Made by a program: the position numbers and the translations under genes. The notes below the pieces were generated by a model. That model saw only the letters and a program-made list of their open reading frames with translations, made no database searches and was not told the origin of the DNA. From JAQUBU01 sp036677685 (GTDB taxonomy: Bacteria; Bacillota; Syntrophomonadia; Syntrophomonadales; Syntrophomonadaceae), in NCBI GenBank assembly GCA_036677685.1, contig JAVBWA010000043.1, positions 86,444 to 150,443 of the forward strand: 64,000 nt of DNA, written 5' to 3'. Of the stretch, positions 9,593 to 18,755 are shown in pieces; position 1 is the first letter of the stretch, and each line of letters begins with the position of its first letter.

Positions 9593-11155
9593 ATGAAAAA
9601 TTTAAAACTATTTCCGTTTGAGAGAAACAGATACTTCTACGGTAAGCTGCTTACAGTTAGAGACTTCGAAATCGAACAGAAATACAACAATGATAAACGC
9701 AGGCTTACCAACCGGCTTCTTCACGGATGTGGTATTGTCAGCGGCCTTCAGGTTGTTTATGTTGACGAAAAGACGGTCTCCGTCGAACCGGGCCTTGCCA
9801 TCGACGGATCCGGACGGGAAATAGTAGTATCCTCACCGGTTACCCAAAAACTTTCCTTGTTGCAGGGTTTCTCTGAAAATGATTTCTCCCAGATTGCCTA
9901 TCTATACATAGCATATGATGAGAAAGGAAAGGAACCGGTTCACTCCGTGGCCAAGGCTGAAGAGGAAAGTGAATACAATCGGGTGGCGGAAGGCTACCGG
10001 CTATTTATTACCAATACAGCGCCAGAAAATCAGGCTTCGGTTTTGTCCGGGCTTTTTAACAGCATTTCCGTACTGTATAGGGATGAGCAGGTCCTTGTGA
10101 CTCAGACTGTAACCCGGTATGTGGCTGAGGGCAGCCTGTTTAGTGTTGTCATAAAAATTGAAAAGGCGCCAAGGAGTCCCAAGCTTGCTTTCGAATATGA
10201 GCTTAGCGGTGAAAATATAGTATTTGGGAACGACCAGGACGGGATAAAGGTTAGATTTGAAGAGACTGAATCGATGGATGATATTGAATATGTGCTTACC
10301 TACTCGGCCAGGATTCAAAAAGACAAGGAGCATGGCCGGGTCTACATAAAAAACGGCAGTATAAAGGTGAATACCGGTTATAACGAACAGATAGCAGCAA
10401 CTTCGCACATCCATGAAATTAGCACGATCCGCGGATCAATCAAAGAAGAGATCCTTCGGGCTTATTATGAAAAAAGCCTGAATGAGTGTCTGATGACAGA
10501 TGCGAACCGGGGTTTGTGCCTGGCAAGAATAAACCTGATTCAGACCGGTTCTGCCTTTGTGATAGATAAGGTTATACCGGTGCCCTTCGGGGAATACCTG
10601 CCAAATACGGAACTTTTATATCAACTTGACAAATTGGAAGACAAGTCGGCAGGAATGCCGTTCAAGGCCCGTTCCAAGGCCAGGATACTGAAAGATTTAG
10701 AAGAACCCCAGGTGTCGGTGGAGTTTTATGGTGATACCAATGAATTAAGCTTTGATTTCGGAATACCGGAACCCAAAATTCTCTTCGGGGAAGTGGCTAC
10801 GGGTACAGTAGAGGTGGAATTCGGGCTGTTTCCAAAAGTGGGGGCCAGCTATTTTTCTGAAGAAATTGAGCATAAGCTGGGTTTGGGACCGGTGGTAATT
10901 TCAATGGGACTGGTTGAAAGGGGAAACAACGATTTATCGGCCCTTGATGATAGCTATGCCGAACAAATTCATTACGGCAATATGGAGGTTTTCAACAAGA
11001 AGGCCTACGAATCTCTCACCGCTTGTGTTCTCCTCGGTGCAACTGTCTATCCGAAACGAGGAACCTTTAAAATCGGTGCCAGGCTGAAGGCACATACCAA
11101 AGAGTATGCGGCAACTGTGAGATGGTGGGCTTACCGCAAGGATGATGATCAGTAA
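9593..11155 (+). CDS. Conserved protein of contractile-injection gene clusters, function unknown
   Basis: A 520-residue protein starting at ATG 9593 behind GGAGGATTG. The N-terminal block (LKLFPFERNRYFYGKLLTVR, then DKRRLTNRLLHGCGIVSGL and VEPGLAIDGSGREIVV) is a pattern I associate with proteins located next to baseplate genes in bacterial contractile systems, but I know no assigned function. The first part resembles the small beta-rich fold of tail-associated receptor or fibre-base proteins. The C-terminal half (from about 370) is beta-rich. No signal peptide or membrane segment is visible, so it is probably cytoplasmic or part of the assembled particle. It lies 53 bases after the tail-I gene and 39 before the MORN gene. 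Confidence 0.65.
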   Translation: MKNLKLFPFERNRYFYGKLLTVRDFEIEQKYNNDKRRLTNRLLHGCGIVSGLQVVYVDEKTVSVEPGLAIDGSGREIVVSSPVTQKLSLLQGFSENDFSQIAYLYIAYDEKGKEPVHSVAKAEEESEYNRVAEGYRLFITNTAPENQASVLSGLFNSISVLYRDEQVLVTQTVTRYVAEGSLFSVVIKIEKAPRSPKLAFEYELSGENIVFGNDQDGIKVRFEETESMDDIEYVLTYSARIQKDKEHGRVYIKNGSIKVNTGYNEQIAATSHIHEISTIRGSIKEEILRAYYEKSLNECLMTDANRGLCLARINLIQTGSAFVIDKVIPVPFGEYLPNTELLYQLDKLEDKSAGMPFKARSKARILKDLEEPQVSVEFYGDTNELSFDFGIPEPKILFGEVATGTVEVEFGLFPKVGASYFSEEIEHKLGLGPVVISMGLVERGNNDLSALDDSYAEQIHYGNMEVFNKKAYESLTACVLLGATVYPKRGTFKIGARLKAHTKEYAATVRWWAYRKDDDQ

Positions 11156-11194
11156 TGGAAACGGTCAGATAATTTATCTGAAGGAGTCGTCAGG

Positions 11195-12679
11195 ATGTTC
11201 CCGAAACTGAACTATGAAATTGAAAAGTTCATTAAGGCGATATTTTACCCATACATGGCCAGGATATCATCCAAAATAAACAGGGTAAAAACGTCTCCGG
11301 CTTCTCTCAGCCTTAAGCTGCGGGACAAGATAAGAAAAGCACTTGGGAAGAAACCCGTATCAATCGAATCGTATATAAAAATCGGAAAGTTTTACATAGC
11401 TAAAAAATTGGTGCTCATAATGGTGCTGATTGTCCTGTTAGCTGTAACTGCCGGTCCGAAGTTATATGAAAAAATAAATAGCTATAGAGCGACTCCGGTC
11501 GCCTTGGTTGAAAACCAAGGAAAGGAGCCGAACTTTACCGGAAAGGCAAAGGTAGTAGATGAGGACAATAAATTAAAATATGTTGGCAACCTGAAAGCGG
11601 GTAAATATGAGGGAGAAGGCAAGCTTTACAACGGAAAGAACAAGCTGGTCTATGATGGAGCATTCAAAGGCGGGCTTTATGAAGGTTCAGGAAAACTGTA
11701 CCGCAGCGAGGGAGCCATTTTGTATGAGGGCGACTTTTCGAAGGGCGTTTTCCAGGGTCAGGGCAAATACTACTATCCAAACGGAAAGATCAAATATGAG
11801 GGCGCCTTCAGCAATGGTGAATATAACGGACAGGGTACCATGTTTAACTTAGCCGGTAAAGTTCTGTACAGGGGCGAATTCAGCAATGGAGTATATAAAG
11901 GCCAGGGGAAGCTCTATAAAGATCAGCTCTTATATGAGGGCAGTTTTGACAATGGCGTTTACAACGGAAAAGGCAAGCTTTATTCGAGTTCGGGGACGCT
12001 TTTATACCTGGGTGATTTTAATAATGGTCAGTATACCGGCAGCGGGGTACTTTATAGCAGCAAAGGAAATATCCTCTATGAAGGAAGCTTTGAAAACAAC
12101 CGGTTTGAGGGAGAAGGAACCCTTCATTTTGAGGATGTGGAGGGCGTAAGATACAAGGGATCATTTGCAGCAGGAGTTTTTGATGGCAAAGGAACAGAAT
12201 TCAATAAAGCGGGTGTCAAGATATATGAAGGTTCCTTTGCGGAAGGGACCTATAAAGGGGAAGGGACTCTATATGACAACGAGGGTCTTATGGTATATGC
12301 CGGAACTTTCGATAAAGGATTGTGTAATGGGGCCGGAATTCTGTATAACCCGGATTCGACCATTGCTTTTAAAGGCTTTTTTAAAGATGATCAAATCGAT
12401 TACAGTGGATTTTTGGTGATGCCGGAAGCTGACCTGACCGCTCTATTGGGAGAACCGGATAAAAAGACGGAGGAATTTGAATCACCTGATGAAGGAGATA
12501 ATTCGTCTGAGGGTGGAGAGAAGAAGTTAATAAGCGTAACTCTTGTTTACTCGAAATATGACCTGGAGTTTAGACTCGTACCTTCAATACTTGATCCTAA
12601 AAAGCTGGTTGTCGAACTTGCAGGTCCGGTTAAATCGAATAATTATAACGAGGCGGAAGGATCTCCCCCGGTGATTTAA
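11195..12679 (+). CDS. Membrane-anchored MORN-repeat protein
   Basis: A 494-residue protein with ATG 11195 behind GAAGGAG. Residues about 1-68 are basic, about 70-88 form one transmembrane segment (KKLVLIMVLIVLLAVTAG), and from about 128 to 400 there are 11-12 MORN units of about 23 residues (KYVGNLKAGKYEGEGKLY, LYEGDFSKGVFQGQGKYY, LYEGSFDNGVYNGKGKLY and so on). An acidic linker (KKTEEFESPDEGDNSSEGGE) precedes a short C-terminal domain. MORN repeats often bind lipids or proteins and shape membranes. Its position directly after baseplate genes suggests a particle-membrane or surface role, which is inference only. The TAA stop lies inside the next dispersed element. Confidence 0.8.
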   Translation: MFPKLNYEIEKFIKAIFYPYMARISSKINRVKTSPASLSLKLRDKIRKALGKKPVSIESYIKIGKFYIAKKLVLIMVLIVLLAVTAGPKLYEKINSYRATPVALVENQGKEPNFTGKAKVVDEDNKLKYVGNLKAGKYEGEGKLYNGKNKLVYDGAFKGGLYEGSGKLYRSEGAILYEGDFSKGVFQGQGKYYYPNGKIKYEGAFSNGEYNGQGTMFNLAGKVLYRGEFSNGVYKGQGKLYKDQLLYEGSFDNGVYNGKGKLYSSSGTLLYLGDFNNGQYTGSGVLYSSKGNILYEGSFENNRFEGEGTLHFEDVEGVRYKGSFAAGVFDGKGTEFNKAGVKIYEGSFAEGTYKGEGTLYDNEGLMVYAGTFDKGLCNGAGILYNPDSTIAFKGFFKDDQIDYSGFLVMPEADLTALLGEPDKKTEEFESPDEGDNSSEGGEKKLISVTLVYSKYDLEFRLVPSILDPKKLVVELAGPVKSNNYNEAEGSPPVI

Positions 12680-12839
12680 GCGAGTAATCAGTTTCATCTT
12701 ACCAAAACAGGGTGTGGGTTCTGCTCTCCAGCCTCGTTGCAGCGGTGTGTTACCCCCTACGGGGACCACTTATATTGATTCCCTTCGGGAATGATTAAAT
12801 TGTGTTGAAACTGTTCTGCAGTTTCCGCTGATGCTTAAA
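12675..12839 (+). repeat. Dispersed structured element, copy 2 (5'-truncated)
   Basis: Matches the family from the TTTAAGC motif onward. The stop codon TAA (12677-12679) of the MORN gene is part of that motif. The outer 5' arm AACGAGGCG is missing, but the CCTCGTTGCAGCGGTGTGTT core, both central hairpins and the terminal GAAACTG/CAGTTTC hairpin are present. Confidence 0.85.
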
Positions 12840-12890
12840 ACAGGTGTTCGGTAACTGAAACCAACTAATAAATTTACTGCGAGGTTAGCT

Positions 12891-15665
12891 ATGAAAAAAT
12901 TTGTGGTGATAATGATAGTTTGCATACTCCTTTTCTTACCCATGAGTTATAATGTGCTGCAGAATACTGATATTCTCGCCCAATCCTTGCAGAAGGACAA
13001 CAGACGGTTCGAAGATATTGCTTTTGTGACTTCGGATAGTAAAGGCAACGTTTATGTAATAGACCAGTACCGATCCCGCCTGGTCAAATTAAATCCGAAG
13101 GGAGACATTGTCTTCGAAATAGACCAGCACAGCTTCTTGCAGGGGACAAACGGCTTTTTTGATGAGCTGACTGTGGATGAAAGCGGGAACATTTATACAG
13201 TGTGTGATGTATTGGACGATAAGGGATATTATGCAACAAATTCGGAAATACGCAAATATGGACCGGATGGAGAATTTTTTGGAGTTCTGGAAAGCATCCG
13301 CTATACTCATATGGGAATGAGGGCATCCCGTGGAAATTATATAGATTTGAAAATAGTCGGGGACAACTTGTGTTATTACATAACTAAAGGCAACATCACC
13401 AGAATGTACAAGCTGTCGATGAAGGATTGGCATAGGACTTCCGGTACAGCCTTTCATACCGGGGATGCCTATAACCTTTTTAAAGTTGCAGGTTCACAGG
13501 AAGATGTCATATTTTATGAGACAAAGGACAGGAGGATATATAGAACAGATAAAAATGGAACGACCCAGGAGGTCTTTGCTGGAAACAACAAGGATCTTAC
13601 CAAGGAGATCATTCCTCGAAAACTCGTGGCGAGTCCCGATGGAACCCTGTATTTTCTCGATGTGGTTCGAAGCAGGCTATATAAAATTTTGCCGGGTAAA
13701 GATTTTAATATTGATGAGTACATATCTCTTGAAAACCTGATTGAAGGTGGGAAGTCCGGCGGAACCATGGGATATACGGCATTAATGCCTATAGATGACA
13801 AAATCCTGGTGGCCGATCAAAATTCCTATATAGTATTAGATAAGGATGGAGCACTGCTGAAAGAGAGCAATATTGCCGGTATGACTTTCAAGGAACGGAG
13901 TAGAACCATTCTTATATGGGTACAAGCGGTTTTATGCGTCCTTCTTCTCATCGCCATAATTTACATATTATATTTCAAGATCTTGGACCGAAGATTGATA
14001 CTGTTTTTAAAATATGCTTTAGTGCTGATTCCATCCTTTTTAATTTTGATGAGCCTGATCGGCTACTATATGTATGATGTCATCTCGGAGAGTGCAATTA
14101 ATGATAGGCTTGACAAGCTGGCCGTAGCTTCCCGATCGGGTTCTCTCATATTCAAGGGCGATTTACTGGATAAGATAGAGACTCCCGAGCAGTGTACAGA
14201 ACCCGGCTTTAAATCGCTCCTTGCAAGTATGGAGCAAATCCTGGAGGCGGATAGCGAAAATCAGACAATAACGGGAATGTATGCGACCATTTATAAAAAA
14301 GTCGGCGACCGGATATATATTTTATACGATTATGATTGGGAATCCATGCCTTTTACTTTATATTCAGATAAATACCAGACATCCGATATGGCAGAGGTTT
14401 TTAGCAGTGGTACCGCTGTAGCAAGCAAAAATGATGATGATGTAAACGGTCAGTACATGGATTACATAACACCGATCTATAACTCCAGAAATGAAATCGT
14501 AGGGGCATTTGAAGCAGGATTATATATGTATAACATTGATAATATGATGAAATCCCTGCAGCTCTGGTTTTTGCTTATAATCTTCTGCAGTACCCTGATA
14601 TTGGCGTTTCTGATACTGGTCACTAACCGGGTTATTTTAACCTCTGTGGATACTTTACGGAAGGGCGTTTGTGAAATATCCAGAGGGAACCTGGAAGTAC
14701 TTGTCAACGTCAATACCAGAGATGAGGTAGGAGATCTCTGCAACGGCTTCAATATAATGGCTGACTACATTCGGGACAGTGTAAAGAAAGCCAAACAGAC
14801 CAGCGAAGCTTATTTCAGGTTTGTACCCGAGCGGATGCTGCAGCTGTTGGGGAAGGAAAGTATAGCGAATATTGAAACCGGGGATACCGTTAAAAAGGAT
14901 ATGAGTGTGATGAGTCTAAATATACGTTCCTTCTATTCGATTAGCGCCAGCTTAAGCGCAGAGCAGAATTACGCTTACATAAACAGTATACTGGAGCGTT
15001 TTGGACCCGTGTTTCATGAAAACCGCGGGATTGTTGAAAAGTATTTGGGTGCTGACATAACAGCTATTTTTCCGGACCGGGCCGAGGATGCAGTCAAGTC
15101 ATCGGTACGGATCATTTCTATTATGGAAGATTTTAACTCGGAACAAACTGATCGCAAAGGGCAAAAGCTGGATATTGGCATAGGCCTTTACAAGGGTAAT
15201 GTAATGCTTGGAACCATCGGTGAAGAAAAACGAATGGAATGTACAATGATTTTAGATAATGGCAACATACCGCAACAATTATGCAGATTGTCCAAAAAGC
15301 TGGGGGTCTCCATACTGGCCAGTGAAAGTATAGTACAGTCGCTGCAAAACAGTACAGACTATCTGCACCGTTATATGGGAAAGATCAAATTTGAAGGTAT
15401 GACTGAAGCAATCAGAGTATATGACATTTTCCAGGGGAATAGTAAACAAGTCCGCAATTTACGGGCTGATACGAAGAAGATGTTTGAAGAAGGAATTAGC
15501 TTATATGAGGATGGCAAATTTCTTGAAGCCAGAGCATGCTTTATTGACGTCTTAAGGCAAGACCGGGAGGACGGTGCTGCAAAAATTTATTTTTACCTGT
15601 CTGACGAGTCTTACCAGAATGGAGATGTAAGTCAAGCGGAGAGTTTCTTTGATTCAGAATTTTAA
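12891..15665 (+). CDS. Membrane protein with propeller region, HAMP, degenerate class III cyclase domain and TPR-like tail
   Basis: A 924-residue protein. A signal-like segment (residues 4-20) precedes NHL-like blades (about 40-325), two membrane segments (about 338-360 and 367-393), an extracytoplasmic region, a membrane segment (about 559-580), HAMP (about 583-640), a nucleotide-cyclase-like domain (about 665-820) and a TPR-like end. In class III cyclases the first metal aspartate lies in a motif of the form F-x-D-I-x-G-F; here the equivalent is SLNIRSF with Asn677. The second aspartate is kept (GADITAIF, Asp722). The GNVMLGTIGEEKR segment corresponds to the family's usual HTGxxxxGxIGxxxR. 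So it may be a sensor with weak or no cyclase activity. A response regulator follows. Confidence 0.75.
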   Translation: MKKFVVIMIVCILLFLPMSYNVLQNTDILAQSLQKDNRRFEDIAFVTSDSKGNVYVIDQYRSRLVKLNPKGDIVFEIDQHSFLQGTNGFFDELTVDESGNIYTVCDVLDDKGYYATNSEIRKYGPDGEFFGVLESIRYTHMGMRASRGNYIDLKIVGDNLCYYITKGNITRMYKLSMKDWHRTSGTAFHTGDAYNLFKVAGSQEDVIFYETKDRRIYRTDKNGTTQEVFAGNNKDLTKEIIPRKLVASPDGTLYFLDVVRSRLYKILPGKDFNIDEYISLENLIEGGKSGGTMGYTALMPIDDKILVADQNSYIVLDKDGALLKESNIAGMTFKERSRTILIWVQAVLCVLLLIAIIYILYFKILDRRLILFLKYALVLIPSFLILMSLIGYYMYDVISESAINDRLDKLAVASRSGSLIFKGDLLDKIETPEQCTEPGFKSLLASMEQILEADSENQTITGMYATIYKKVGDRIYILYDYDWESMPFTLYSDKYQTSDMAEVFSSGTAVASKNDDDVNGQYMDYITPIYNSRNEIVGAFEAGLYMYNIDNMMKSLQLWFLLIIFCSTLILAFLILVTNRVILTSVDTLRKGVCEISRGNLEVLVNVNTRDEVGDLCNGFNIMADYIRDSVKKAKQTSEAYFRFVPERMLQLLGKESIANIETGDTVKKDMSVMSLNIRSFYSISASLSAEQNYAYINSILERFGPVFHENRGIVEKYLGADITAIFPDRAEDAVKSSVRIISIMEDFNSEQTDRKGQKLDIGIGLYKGNVMLGTIGEEKRMECTMILDNGNIPQQLCRLSKKLGVSILASESIVQSLQNSTDYLHRYMGKIKFEGMTEAIRVYDIFQGNSKQVRNLRADTKKMFEEGISLYEDGKFLEARACFIDVLRQDREDGAAKIYFYLSDESYQNGDVSQAESFFDSEF

Positions 15666-15797
15666 GCTTTAAAACACTAATTTTATCCGAACAATGGCTG
15701 AGTTACTGGAGTTAGACTGGCATACCGTTTTGGTTTGCGATCGCTGTTCTGGCTGACCGGTTATCTTGCAGATTTAGCAAGAAAGGAGAAATTAGCC

Positions 15798-16901
15798 TTG
15801 ATTAAGGTAGTGCTAATAGATGATGAAAACCCGGCCCTTAATTATCTCACTTACTTGCTCAAGGAATATGATGTTGAAATTCTTGGCGCTTTCACAAATC
15901 CCATGAAAGCTTTTGATTCGCTGGCGCAGCTAAAACCCGATGTGGTGTTTCTTGATATAGATATGCCGGTAATAAATGGGGTAGAGCTGGGGATAAAAAT
16001 TCAGAGCCTGCTGCCGGAAATAATATTGGTCTTCGTAACTGCGTATTCACAGTACGCACTGGAAGCCTTTAAAGCCTACCCGCTTGACTATATGCTGAAG
16101 CCGATTAATGAAGACCGCCTGGCCAAAACACTTGATCATATTGCAAATATCCTGGAGAAGCGAGATAAAAAGCGTAAAAAGCCGGCGTATTCGCGATGCT
16201 TCGGCAAATTTGAGGTTGTCAACGGCAGCGAACCGGTGAAGTTCCCTACCCAAAAAGCCCGGGAATTGCTGGCTTACCTTATATGCAACACCGACCAGAA
16301 AATTTATCGCGATGAGCTTATCTATGCGCTATTTGGGCATGAAGATGATAAGAAAAATGCCAATAACCTGCGTGTGACTTTATACCGGCTGCGCAGCGCC
16401 CTGGCAGCAGCGGGTATTAATAATGAACAAATATCTATAAAAGAAGACTATGCATTGGTGATACAAGACGGGAACTGTGATTTCATTGATTTCTGCCGCT
16501 TCATGAGTACGAATAAAAGCATTAATCGGGATAATATAGAGGATGCGATGAAAGTAATTGCCTTATACAAGGGCGACTTACTGAGTGACCTTGACGTTTT
16601 CTGGGTTGTTGAAAAGCGGGAATGGGTGCGTATACATGCTGAGGAAATGATGGCCAAGGCGGCTTTCTATTATATTTCTGATGGCGAAAAGGGGCAAGCG
16701 GAAAAAGTTTTGTTACAACTGATTGATAATAATCCCCTTGCCGAGCAGGGATTTACGCTGTTGCTGGATATCTATATGGAAGCTGGGACTATTGCAAAAT
16801 ACGGCTATTATTACAAGCGTTATGCCCGGCTAATGGAAGAGGAACTGGACAGTATACCGGATAGCAAATATTCTGCTTTTTTTAACAAATATTGCCGGTA
16901 A
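15798..16901 (+). CDS. Response regulator with OmpR-type winged helix and BTAD (SARP-like) domain
   Basis: Start chosen at TTG 15798, which follows AAAGGAG by nine bases and opens with IKVVLIDDENPALNYL. The frame also runs open to a GTG at 15735. It has 367 residues. The receiver domain (1-120) has the acidic pair DDE, the phospho-acceptor in FLDIDMP, and the conserved T and K in FVTAYS and MLKPI. A winged helix follows (about 135-225: FPTQKARELLAYLICN, NNLRVTLYRLRSAL), then a bacterial transcriptional activation domain with helical repeats (about 230-367). The architecture is that of SARP-family regulators preceded by a receiver. It lies 132 bases after the cyclase-like sensor and may act with it or on the upstream contractile genes, which is inference. 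Confidence 0.85.
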   Translation: MIKVVLIDDENPALNYLTYLLKEYDVEILGAFTNPMKAFDSLAQLKPDVVFLDIDMPVINGVELGIKIQSLLPEIILVFVTAYSQYALEAFKAYPLDYMLKPINEDRLAKTLDHIANILEKRDKKRKKPAYSRCFGKFEVVNGSEPVKFPTQKARELLAYLICNTDQKIYRDELIYALFGHEDDKKNANNLRVTLYRLRSALAAAGINNEQISIKEDYALVIQDGNCDFIDFCRFMSTNKSINRDNIEDAMKVIALYKGDLLSDLDVFWVVEKREWVRIHAEEMMAKAAFYYISDGEKGQAEKVLLQLIDNNPLAEQGFTLLLDIYMEAGTIAKYGYYYKRYARLMEEELDSIPDSKYSAFFNKYCR

Positions 16902-17007
16902 TTTTTTGATAAATAACGTATAGTTATACAAAGCTTAAATGAGTTAATTACGAGTATATTTGAGTTTGGCTGAATAAAAAACAACTCGGCAATAGCCGCG
17001 TAATGGT

Positions 17008-17034
17008 AATCTCGCCCTTGAGGCGGGATTTTTT
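17008..17034 (+). terminator. Rho-independent terminator after the SARP-like regulator
   Basis: AATCTCGCC, a 5-base loop and GGCGGGATT form a 9-bp stem (one G-U) followed directly by TTTTT. It closes the transcription unit that ends with the response regulator. Confidence 0.8.
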
Positions 17035-17124
17035 GCTATTTAAATAATAGGGCATGATGGAAATATCCCCATATTGTCAATATACCAATGAAGAGTTATA
17101 ATATTATACATAAAAATAAGTTAT

Positions 17125-17319
17125 AACCGAGGCGATGTCTGAAAGGAATCCTTCCATTACATTTTGTTTCTTGAATGAAGCGGAAAGGAATGATTGTAAG
17201 TAGGTCTCCAGCCTCGTTGCAGCGGTGAGTTGCCCCCTACGGGGACCACTTATATTGATTCCCTTCGGGAATGATTAAATTGTGTTGAAACTGCTCCGGA
17301 GTTTCTTCCGATGTTTAAA
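17125..17319 (+). repeat. Dispersed structured element, copy 3 (variant 5' half)
   Basis: Starts AACCGAGGCG and ends ATGTTTAAA. Its 5' half differs from the main form and shares GAAAGGAATGATT with copy 11. The 3' half has both central hairpins. The last hairpin has one changed base (CCGGAG). It lies upstream of the double-cubane-type gene. A GTG inside it (17282) opens a spurious in-frame extension of that gene. Confidence 0.85.
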
Positions 17320-17437
17320 AAATGAATGCGTGCAGAGCCGTGAGGAAAGCTATTCGGGATGTTGTCTTTCAGCTGGCAAGCAGGTCAGACGAGACAGAGC
17401 ATGGTGTCTCTGTATGCATAGGAAAGGGGAAGGAGAT

Positions 17438-18586
17438 TTGAGACCGACATTATTGGGGTCATTTCAAGAGATACGGGATAATAACATGCTCACCTTCAAA
17501 GAAGCCAAGGAAAAAGGGGTAAAAGTAGCAGGCATTTACTGCGGCTACTGCCCTCGCGAACTGGTGCTGGCAGCGGGTGCTATTCCGGTAGGGTTATGTG
17601 GCACCCGGGAAGAGCCGATTGCGGCGGCGGAGAAGGATTTGCCCCGCAACTTGTGTCCATTGATAAAATCATCCTATGGATTTGCGGCAACCGATACCTG
17701 TCCGTATTTTCATTTCTCCGATCTGATCATAGGTGAGACCACTTGTGACGGTAAGAAAAAGATGTTTGAACTGCTGAGCAAAATTAAACAGGTTCATGTA
17801 ATGAACTTGCCGCAGATACCGGATCGCGAATCATCCCTTAAATTATGGCATGATGAACTGCAGCGTTTACAAAAGGTAATCGAGGAGAGCTTCGATGTGG
17901 AGATAACTGAACAAGCACTGCGCGAGGCCATTCATTTAACCAATGAAGAATTGCGGGCGCGCAAAGAGTTGCTGGATCTAAACCGGAGCAAGCCCGCTTT
18001 GATATCCGGGATGGATATATTGGCTACTACTTTTCAAGTGGGATTTAATGCCGATCACTGGGAAAGCATTGCCATGATGGACCGCTTGATTGCCGAGGTT
18101 CGTGAAATGGCTGAGCAAGGATATCATGTGGGAGACGAGAAAACTCCACGCATCTTGCTTACGGGGACACCGGTGGGCATGGGCAGTGAAAAAATAGTGT
18201 CGCTGGTCGAGGAATGCGGGGGATTGGTGGTGGCCATGCAGAACTGCAGCGGTTATACCTGCACTCAGCTTGTGGTTGACGAGACCGACCAGCGCGACCC
18301 CTTGATGATCCTGGCCGATAAATACCTCAGTATTCCCTGCTCGGTAATGACACCCAACCCGGGACGACTGGAGTTATTGGAACGCATGATTAAGGATTTC
18401 CAGATTGATGGAGTCATAGACCTGACCTGGCAAGCCTGCCATACGTTTAATGTTGAGTCCTTTAATGTGGCTGATCTGGTTAAAAATAAGCTGGGTTTGC
18501 CTTTTATTCAGATCGAAACTGATTATTCAAATTCGGACCGGGAAACTTTGCGAGTGAGAATAGAAGCATTTTTGGAAATGATCTAA
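17438..18586 (+). CDS. 2-hydroxyacyl-CoA dehydratase D-type protein, double-cubane-cluster family (first paralogue)
   Basis: A protein of the HgdB/YjiM family. TTG 17438 follows AAAGGGGA and is chosen as start; ATG 17486 (MLTFKEAKEKG) is an equally possible start. The frame runs open further upstream into the repeat element, which is unlikely to be coding. Conserved cysteines sit in YCGYCPREL, GLCGT, NLCPLIK, DTCPYFHF, ETTCDGKKK, SIPCSVMTPNPGR and WQACHTF. The fold consists of two halves that bind an Fe-S cluster at their interface. In true dehydratases this subunit pairs with HgdA; here there are two HgdB-like genes and one activator and no CoA-substrate gene, which fits the double-cubane-cluster proteins that perform ATP-driven reductions. 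The substrate is unknown. Confidence 0.85.
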   Translation: MRPTLLGSFQEIRDNNMLTFKEAKEKGVKVAGIYCGYCPRELVLAAGAIPVGLCGTREEPIAAAEKDLPRNLCPLIKSSYGFAATDTCPYFHFSDLIIGETTCDGKKKMFELLSKIKQVHVMNLPQIPDRESSLKLWHDELQRLQKVIEESFDVEITEQALREAIHLTNEELRARKELLDLNRSKPALISGMDILATTFQVGFNADHWESIAMMDRLIAEVREMAEQGYHVGDEKTPRILLTGTPVGMGSEKIVSLVEECGGLVVAMQNCSGYTCTQLVVDETDQRDPLMILADKYLSIPCSVMTPNPGRLELLERMIKDFQIDGVIDLTWQACHTFNVESFNVADLVKNKLGLPFIQIETDYSNSDRETLRVRIEAFLEMI

Positions 18587-18590
18587 GGTA

Positions 18591-18623
18591 GGGGGACACA
18601 CCTCCTCGGGAGGAATGTCCCCC
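18591..18623 (+). other. Strong intergenic stem-loop before the activator gene
   Basis: GGGGACA, CCTCC, loop TCG, GGAGG, AA, TGTCCCC form a nearly perfect 12-bp stem five bases after the stop of the upstream gene. No T-run follows, so it is more likely an mRNA-stability or attenuating element than an intrinsic terminator. A partial repeat (GGAGGGATGTCCCC) follows at about 18630. Confidence 0.6.
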
Positions 18624-18755
18624 AGTTACGGAGGGATGTCCCCGGTTATATATCCCCCCTGGGTACGTGACAGTTTATGCAGAGTTTCCTCGCGGGAACA
18701 GGGGCTTCCCGTTTCGAAATGATTTGCAGGGTGAAAAAAAGCATGGAGGAATATT

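Noticed and set aside
17282..17437. N-terminal extension of the first HgdB-like gene into the repeat
   Set aside because: The GTG is inside dispersed element copy 3. The reading is a by-product of the repeat's GTGTTGAAACTG text, and homologous proteins start at about FKEAKEKG.
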